A program made the position numbers and the translations under genes. Shown piece by piece: positions 12,308-17,572 of a stretch of DNA of 17,572 nt (within the stretch, counting starts at the first letter, position 1; each line of letters starts with the position of its first letter). The stretch is from positions 1 through 17,572 of the forward strand of contig NZ_RCYB01000043.1 of NCBI RefSeq assembly GCF_004168205.1, read 5' to 3'. The DNA is from Catenibacterium sp. co_0103 (GTDB taxonomy: Bacteria > Bacillota_I > Bacilli_A > Erysipelotrichales > Coprobacillaceae). A model generated the notes under the pieces. That model did not search any database and was not told where the DNA came from. It saw only the letters and a list, made by a program, of their open reading frames with translations.

Positions 12308-14797
12308 TTGAAAAAAGAAAAGTACTCTCCCATGATGGAGAAATATTTAGAATTAAAAAAAGATCATCAAGATGCTATTGTGATGTATCGTATTGGTGAT
12401 TTCTATGAAATGTTTTTTGATGATGCAGCTATTGCCTCAAAAGCATTAAATCTTGCTTTAACAGGTAAAAATGCAGGTGTTAAAGAACGCGTACCAATGT
12501 GTGGTGTACCATTTCATGCTGCAAGTGGTTATGTAGAAGAATTGGTCAAACAAGGACATAAGGTTGTTATTGTAGAACAACTATCTGATCCTAAAGCTAA
12601 AGGTCTTGTAGAAAGAGGTGTTGTTCAGATTGTTACACCTGGTACTTTAATGGACTTTAAGTTAAATGAGAAGGTGAATAACTTTATTGGGGCTTTAGGT
12701 GTATTTGATTTCTCTTATACACTTGCTTATGCTGATTTATCTACAGGGGAATTTTATTGTTTAAACCTAGAAAAGAAGGAACATCTATTACGTAATAAGA
12801 TTGAATCATTAGGTATTAAAGAAATCGTTGTAGAAGATGATTCTATTCATATTGATGGAGTGATGATGTCTCCTTTTAAGAATGAAACAATTAAAGATAA
12901 CTACAAGAAAATCTTTGATAATATCAATGATTTAAAACAAATCAAGGTCTGTGCTAATTTATTGAATTATTTAATTGATACTCAAAAGAGAGAATTAGAA
13001 TATATCCAGACAATTGTAGAAGTTAAACAGGAAGATTATGTTTATATGGAAAGTGTCACAAAGAAGGCACTTGAACTTACTAAAAATGCGAATAATGAGA
13101 AATATGGCACACTATTATGGCTATTAGATCATACACATAGTGCAATGGGTGGTCGTTTATTAAAACAATGGATTGATCAGCCTCTTATTTCTAAAGAGAA
13201 GATAGAAGAAAGACTTGATCTTGTAGAAGTATTCATGGATAACCCTCTAGATAGAGATACAGTGACTCATATGATCAATGATATTTATGATATTGAAAAG
13301 CTGGCTTCTAGAGTGGCTTTTGGAAATGTGAATGCGAGAGATTTAAAGTGGATCTGTTCTTCTTTAAAGAAAATTCCTGAATTAAAACAAGAACTACTCA
13401 GTCTTGATCATCCTAAATTGAATGAACAAGCTATGCAGCTTGTTGATTTGTCTTGTATTATTAATACAATCGATGAAGCAATTGTAGATGATCCACCTTT
13501 AGTTATTAAAGAAGGAAATATTATCAAGGATGGATACAATAAAGAGTTGGATGAATTACGTGATATTCGTAAGAACGGTAAGAAATGGTTAATGACTTTT
13601 GAGGAAAATGAAAAAGAACGTACAGGAATCAAAGGTCTTAAGATTGGTTATAACCGTGTCTTTGGCTATTATATTGAAGTCACTAAAAGCTATTTGCCTT
13701 TAGTAAAGGATGAATTTAACTATACAAGAAAACAGAGTTTATCCAATGCAGAAAGATTTGTCACTCCAGAACTTAAAGATATGGAAAATAAGATTCTTTC
13801 AGCGCAGGATCGAATCGCTGCATTAGAATATGAAATATTTACTCAGGTAAGACAATATATTAAGGGTTATGTACATGAAATACAGGATGTTGCAAAGATT
13901 GTAGCTAGGATAGATGTGTTTAGTACATTTGCTGATGTATCAAGTTATAATCGTTATGTACGTCCAACATTTAATGATGATCATATTATTCAGATAGAAG
14001 AAGGAAGACATCCTGTAGTAGAAAAAGTAATTCCTGAAGAAAGTTATGTAAAAAATGATATATCTTTAGGACAGGATGCTAGAATTATGTTGATCACCGG
14101 ACCAAATATGGGTGGTAAATCAACTTATATGCGACAGATGGCTTTAATTATGATCATGGCACAAATTGGATGCTTTGTCCCTGCAAAAAGTGCAACTCTT
14201 CCAGTCTTTGATGCAATCTTTACTCGTATTGGTGCGAGTGATGATTTAATTAGTGGTCAGTCTACATTCATGGTAGAAATGTTGGAGGCTAATAATGCCT
14301 TGAAATATGCGACTGAAAACTCACTTATTATATTTGATGAAATAGGTAGAGGAACAGCGACATTTGATGGTATGGCTTTAGCTCAGGGCATTTTAGAATA
14401 TATTGCAAGCCATAATCATTCATTGACTTTCTTTTCAACACACTATCATGAATTAACACGTATGGAAGGCACTTCTATTAAGAACGTTCATGCAGGTGCT
14501 GATGTATCTAGTGATTCTATTCATTTCTTATATCATATTGAAGATGGCCCCTCTGGTCAGTCATATGGTATCAATGTTGCTAAACTCGCAAAATTACCTG
14601 ATGAAGTTATTGTACGTGCAGATGCCATATTGAAATCGTTAGAAGACAATAATATTGAAGAGAAATTACAGAATATTGAAGTGACACCAGTTATAAAAAC
14701 AAGTGCTGTAGAAGAAACACTCAAAGGCATTGATCCAATGAGTCTCTCACCACTTGATGCATTAAGTACATTAATTGAATTAAAGAAAATGTTGTAG
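12308..14797 (+). CDS. mutS: DNA mismatch repair protein MutS
   Basis: 829-residue mismatch-recognition ATPase. Domain I carries the mismatch-probing F32-Y-E34 in G-D-F-Y-E-M-F-F. Connector, lever and clamp regions follow. The ABC-type ATPase has Walker A G-P-N-M-G-G-K-S-T (598-606), Walker B I-I-F-D-E with D677-E678, and S-T-H-Y-H-E-L after it. The C-terminal dimerisation helices are present. I choose the TTG at 12308: it gives M-K-K-E-K-Y-S-P-M-M, which lines up with known MutS N-termini, and GGAG (12293-12296) is 11 nt upstream. The longer ATG frame at 12281 starts within the -10 box and would add nine unusual residues; GTG 12296 is a further option. The last stretch before the stop provides the mutL ribosome site, so MutS and MutL translation are linked. 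Confidence 0.95.
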   Translation: MKKEKYSPMMEKYLELKKDHQDAIVMYRIGDFYEMFFDDAAIASKALNLALTGKNAGVKERVPMCGVPFHAASGYVEELVKQGHKVVIVEQLSDPKAKGLVERGVVQIVTPGTLMDFKLNEKVNNFIGALGVFDFSYTLAYADLSTGEFYCLNLEKKEHLLRNKIESLGIKEIVVEDDSIHIDGVMMSPFKNETIKDNYKKIFDNINDLKQIKVCANLLNYLIDTQKRELEYIQTIVEVKQEDYVYMESVTKKALELTKNANNEKYGTLLWLLDHTHSAMGGRLLKQWIDQPLISKEKIEERLDLVEVFMDNPLDRDTVTHMINDIYDIEKLASRVAFGNVNARDLKWICSSLKKIPELKQELLSLDHPKLNEQAMQLVDLSCIINTIDEAIVDDPPLVIKEGNIIKDGYNKELDELRDIRKNGKKWLMTFEENEKERTGIKGLKIGYNRVFGYYIEVTKSYLPLVKDEFNYTRKQSLSNAERFVTPELKDMENKILSAQDRIAALEYEIFTQVRQYIKGYVHEIQDVAKIVARIDVFSTFADVSSYNRYVRPTFNDDHIIQIEEGRHPVVEKVIPEESYVKNDISLGQDARIMLITGPNMGGKSTYMRQMALIMIMAQIGCFVPAKSATLPVFDAIFTRIGASDDLISGQSTFMVEMLEANNALKYATENSLIIFDEIGRGTATFDGMALAQGILEYIASHNHSLTFFSTHYHELTRMEGTSIKNVHAGADVSSDSIHFLYHIEDGPSGQSYGINVAKLAKLPDEVIVRADAILKSLEDNNIEEKLQNIEVTPVIKTSAVEETLKGIDPMSLSPLDALSTLIELKKML

Positions 14798-14805
14798 GAG
14801 AAACT

Positions 14806-16575
14806 ATGGGACATATTAGACAATTAAGTGAAAATCTAGCCAATAAGATTGCAGCAGGCGAAGTTGTTGAACGTCCTGCAAGTGTTATTAAAGAGTTGAC
14901 AGAAAATAGTATAGATGCTAAGGCTAAAAGTATCACTATTCTAGTAGAACAGGGTGGTACAAGCAAGATGTGTGTGATTGATGATGGTATAGGAATGAAT
15001 CGTGCAGATGCACTTTTATGCTTTAGTCGTCATGCAACAAGTAAGATTGTAGGTGAAAATGATTTATTCAATATCACTACATTAGGCTTTAGAGGAGAAG
15101 CTATTCCTTCTATTGCTTCTATTAGTGTCTTTACTCTTGAAACAAACAATGGTGAAGAAAATACAAAAGTAGAATATGAATTTGGAAAAAGAAAAAATGT
15201 AGGTAGTGTGGCAATGAATCGCGGTACGAAGATCACAGTAGAACGTATCTTCCAGAATGTACCTGCAAGACTTAAATATATGAAGTCTATTAATGCGGAA
15301 TTCGCAGCTATTTATTCTTATGTAGAGCGTCTAGCCCTCGCTCATCCAGAAATTTCTTTTACTCTTATACATGACCATAAAACAATATTCAAGACAAATG
15401 GAAGAAATAATTTATTAGAAGTTATTAGTGAAATTTATGGTATTCCTGTTGCAAAAAATATGATTCATGTTGATTTTGGCAATGAAGAGTTTCATGTGGC
15501 TGGTTATATATCTAAAATTGATACATCTCGTTCTTCAAAGAATCATATTGTTACTCTAGTGAATCATCGCTATGTCAAGAATATGAAAACGATTAATACA
15601 ATCAATGAGGTTTATCGTCGTTATTTAGCTGATAAACGTTATCCAATTGCAGTGTTAGAGATTGATGTAGATCCATATCTTGTAGATGTAAATGTTCATC
15701 CAGCAAAACTAGAAGTACGTTTCTCTAAAGAAACAGAATTAAAGGAATTACTACTTAAGGGTTTGGAAGAGGCTTTATCCAAAAAGAATCTCACTTATAA
15801 ACCATCTACTAGAGAAACAGAAAAAGCATCCTTCAAACCAAGTCTTGCACAGATGACTATTCCTCTTGATGAGGTTTTTGAAGAAGTCAAAGAAGAACCA
15901 GTTATTGAAACTGTTCATGAAGAAATGCCTGTTTATGAACCCGAAAAAGTAGAAATCAAAGAATCTCCAAAAGAAGAACCACTTAAACCAATTAAAGAAA
16001 AAATTAAGGTTATTGGCCAAACAAGAGGTACTTATATTTTAGGAGAAAATGAAAGAGGATTTTATATCATTGACCAGCATGCAGCACAGGAACGCATCAA
16101 TTATGAATATTTCCTCAATAAGTTTTCTCATCCTGACTTATCCATCCAGCCGATGATTGTTCCTCTTACTTTTGAATATCCTGAAAGTGAATGTCTTGTT
16201 ATTGATGAACATAAAGGGTTATTGGAAGAAGTTGGAATCCATCTTGAATCATTTGGCCGACATTCATACATTGTGCGTGGTTTACCTTTATGGATGAAAA
16301 ATATCGATGAGAAGATCTTTATTGATGAAATGATTCAAGAAGTTTTAAATAATCAAAGTGTGGATATTGTTGCTATGCAGGAACATGCTATTGCAACACT
16401 TGCATGTAAAGCAAGTGTCAAAGGAAATACATATCTCACAACACAGGATATGCAGACAATTATAGATAATCTTATGCGCTGTGATAATCCTTATGTCTGT
16501 CCTCATGGTAGACCAATCATCATATTCTATAGTGATTATGAATTAGAAAAGTTATTTAAGAGGGTTGTAGTATGA
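14806..16575 (+). CDS. mutL: DNA mismatch repair protein MutL (endonuclease type)
   Basis: 589-residue MutL. The GHKL ATPase domain (about 1-330) has K-E-L-T-E-N-S-I-D-A (motif I), D-D-G-I-G-M (motif II) and G-F-R-G-E-A (motif III). The linker (about 340-405) is rich in K, E and P with repeated K-E-E-P-like units. The C-terminal domain has the nicking endonuclease motif D423-Q-H-A-A-Q-E-R-I-N-Y-E434, A-C-K-A (near 530) and C-P-H-G-R-P from C565, all zinc or metal-site elements. Q448-P-M-I-V-P453 fits the beta-clamp binding motif Q-x2-I-x-P. Such MutL proteins nick DNA themselves, so repair does not need MutH or Dam methylation. TAGGAG (14795-14800) overlaps the mutS stop, 5 nt before ATG 14806. 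The stop overlaps the miaA start (ATGA). Confidence 0.96.
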   Translation: MGHIRQLSENLANKIAAGEVVERPASVIKELTENSIDAKAKSITILVEQGGTSKMCVIDDGIGMNRADALLCFSRHATSKIVGENDLFNITTLGFRGEAIPSIASISVFTLETNNGEENTKVEYEFGKRKNVGSVAMNRGTKITVERIFQNVPARLKYMKSINAEFAAIYSYVERLALAHPEISFTLIHDHKTIFKTNGRNNLLEVISEIYGIPVAKNMIHVDFGNEEFHVAGYISKIDTSRSSKNHIVTLVNHRYVKNMKTINTINEVYRRYLADKRYPIAVLEIDVDPYLVDVNVHPAKLEVRFSKETELKELLLKGLEEALSKKNLTYKPSTRETEKASFKPSLAQMTIPLDEVFEEVKEEPVIETVHEEMPVYEPEKVEIKESPKEEPLKPIKEKIKVIGQTRGTYILGENERGFYIIDQHAAQERINYEYFLNKFSHPDLSIQPMIVPLTFEYPESECLVIDEHKGLLEEVGIHLESFGRHSYIVRGLPLWMKNIDEKIFIDEMIQEVLNNQSVDIVAMQEHAIATLACKASVKGNTYLTTQDMQTIIDNLMRCDNPYVCPHGRPIIIFYSDYELEKLFKRVVV

Positions 16576-17486
16576 AAAAAGTAATTGCGGTATGTGGACC
16601 TACAGCTGTAGGTAAAACACGTATGGGTGTTTCTTTAGCTGAAGCACTTCATGGTGAAGTCATTAGTGGTGATTCTATGCAGATCTATCGTACGATGGAT
16701 ATTGGAACTGCCAAAGTAACAGAAGAGGAAATGCAGGGTATTATTCATCATATGATTGATATCAAGAATCCTGATGAAACATTTTCTGTCAGTGAATTTC
16801 AAAAAGAAGTTCGTCATTATATCGATACAATCGATATGCCTATTGTGGTAGGAGGTACAGGTCTTTATATCAAAGGTGCTCTTTATGATTACACTTTTGA
16901 AGAAACAGAATCTAAGCATGATGAAATAAAAGCAAAGTATGCCCATTATACAAATGAAGAACTACATCAGTATTTGGCGTCCTTTGACCCTCAATCAGCA
17001 TTAGATCTACATCCTAATAATCGTCAAAGAGTATTACGTGCTATTGAAATTTATGAAGAATCAGGAAAAAGAAAAAGTGATATTCTAGAAGCGCAGGAAC
17101 ATAAGCCTGTTTATGATATTTATTTTGTAGGACTCACACTTCCACGTCCTATTCTTTATGACCGTATTAATAAACGTGTTGATTTAATGATTGAACAGGG
17201 ATTAGAAGAAGAAGTTAAGAAAATCTATGATTCAGGTTTATCACGTAATGCGCAGTCTATGAAGGCTATTGGTTATAAGGAATGGTTTGATTACTTTGAA
17301 GGTTCAAAAACAAAAGAACAGATCATAGAAGAAATCAAGAAACATTCACGTAACTATGCGAAAAGACAATATACATGGTTTAATAACCAATTTGATGTAC
17401 ATTGGTACGATGTCAATCTAGAAGATTTTGATTCCACAATTCACCAAGTATTAAAAGATATCGAAGAATGGTATAAAAAAAGATAG
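16572..17486 (+). CDS. miaA: tRNA dimethylallyltransferase MiaA
   Basis: 304-residue cytosolic enzyme that transfers dimethylallyl from DMAPP to N6 of A37 in tRNAs reading UNN codons, making the i6A37 that MiaB then methylthiolates. Visible motifs are the P-loop G-P-T-A-V-G-K-T (9-16), S-G-D-S-M-Q-I-Y with catalytic D34 (33-39), D-I-G-T-A-K (43-48), G-G-T-G-L-Y (about 95-100), and the C-terminal R-x-Y-A-K-R-Q-x-T-W-F block. The length is typical. It overlaps mutL by 4 nt in an ATGA arrangement, with AAGAGGG (16558-16564) as ribosome site, so it is the last gene of the mutS-mutL-miaA operon. hfq, which often follows miaA in other bacteria, is not present before the operon terminator. Confidence 0.96.
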   Translation: MKKVIAVCGPTAVGKTRMGVSLAEALHGEVISGDSMQIYRTMDIGTAKVTEEEMQGIIHHMIDIKNPDETFSVSEFQKEVRHYIDTIDMPIVVGGTGLYIKGALYDYTFEETESKHDEIKAKYAHYTNEELHQYLASFDPQSALDLHPNNRQRVLRAIEIYEESGKRKSDILEAQEHKPVYDIYFVGLTLPRPILYDRINKRVDLMIEQGLEEEVKKIYDSGLSRNAQSMKAIGYKEWFDYFEGSKTKEQIIEEIKKHSRNYAKRQYTWFNNQFDVHWYDVNLEDFDSTIHQVLKDIEEWYKKR

Positions 17487-17529
17487 TCTAACGAGCAATG
17501 GTATTAAGTTAAGCGAACAAATGCCAAAA

Positions 17530-17571
17530 ACCTCTTTGATTTCAAAATCAGAGAGGTCTTTTTATTTTTTT
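17530..17571 (+). terminator. Terminator of the mutS-mutL-miaA operon, possibly bidirectional
   Basis: A 12-bp stem (17530-17541 with 17546-17557, one G-T pair) with a TCAA loop is followed by a long T-rich tail (17559-17571). On the opposite strand the same stem is followed by five T, so it could also stop a convergent gene lying beyond the window. The 43 nt between the miaA stop and the stem hold nothing I recognise. Confidence 0.92.
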
Positions 17572-17572
17572 C

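Noticed and set aside
15861..16010. E/K/P-rich repeated segment in mutL as a nucleotide repeat or slippage tract
   Set aside because: The codons vary and the units are irregular; it is an ordinary low-complexity interdomain linker.
15775..16020. Antisense frame very rich in Phe opposite the mutL linker
   Set aside because: The Phe/Trp richness is the reverse complement of the Lys/Glu-rich MutL linker, so it is a composition artefact.
1..17572. CRISPR array, tRNA/rRNA genes, insertion sequences, prophage or defence genes
   Set aside because: No spaced direct repeats, RNA gene signatures, transposase or terminal inverted repeats were visible; intergenic gaps are short and accounted for.

Overview
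This A+T-rich window carries 16 protein-coding genes, all on the + strand. It looks like a chromosomal core region of a low-GC Gram-positive bacterium (Bacillota). Support for this comes from strong AAGGAGG-type ribosome binding sites, RNase Y with its partner genes ymdB and a YlbF/YmcA-family gene, a MutL with an endonuclease motif, and gene order. The order rodZ-pgsA-cinA-recA-(x)-rny-ymdB-(x)-(x)-miaB-ymcA-(x)-(x)-mutS-mutL-miaA follows the Bacillus subtilis scaffold as I remember it, but the sporulation genes spoVS and cotE are missing from their usual slots. A gut Erysipelotrichia-like lineage is my guess; it rests on general character and was not tested.

Layout. Bases 1-265 are non-coding, with a terminator, a promoter and a 12-bp inverted repeat flanking that promoter. 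Bases 266-3305 hold rodZ, pgsA, a stand-alone CinA-C (PncC-type) gene and recA, ending in a strong terminator. A solitary TetR-family regulator follows (3356-3907), with terminators on both sides. RNase Y (4016-5563) has a near-consensus promoter and a hairpin at the predicted mRNA 5' end. ymdB (5608-6390) comes next, then an unrecognised 81-residue gene with its own promoter and terminator (6469-6714), and an AEC-family transporter (6773-7699). miaB and a short YmcA/YlbF-type gene overlap (7772-9545). An IMP dehydrogenase that closely resembles the unusual Tritrichomonas foetus enzyme has its own promoter with a 10-bp-period repeat in the spacer (9597-11105). An M20 peptidase (11165-12268) precedes the mutS-mutL-miaA operon (12308-17486), which closes with a terminator that could act in both directions.

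Functional themes are cell shape and membrane lipid (RodZ, PgsA), DNA repair and recombination (RecA, MutS, MutL), mRNA turnover (RNase Y, YmdB, YmcA-like), tRNA A37 modification (MiaA then MiaB) and GMP synthesis (IMPDH). I see no mobile element, CRISPR array, tRNA or rRNA gene, and no defence system. The most interesting items are the IMPDH type, the orphan 81-residue gene, regulatory repeats at several promoters, a YmcA-like protein with no cysteine, and four genes that start only 17-21 nt after a terminator with no room for a promoter of their own.
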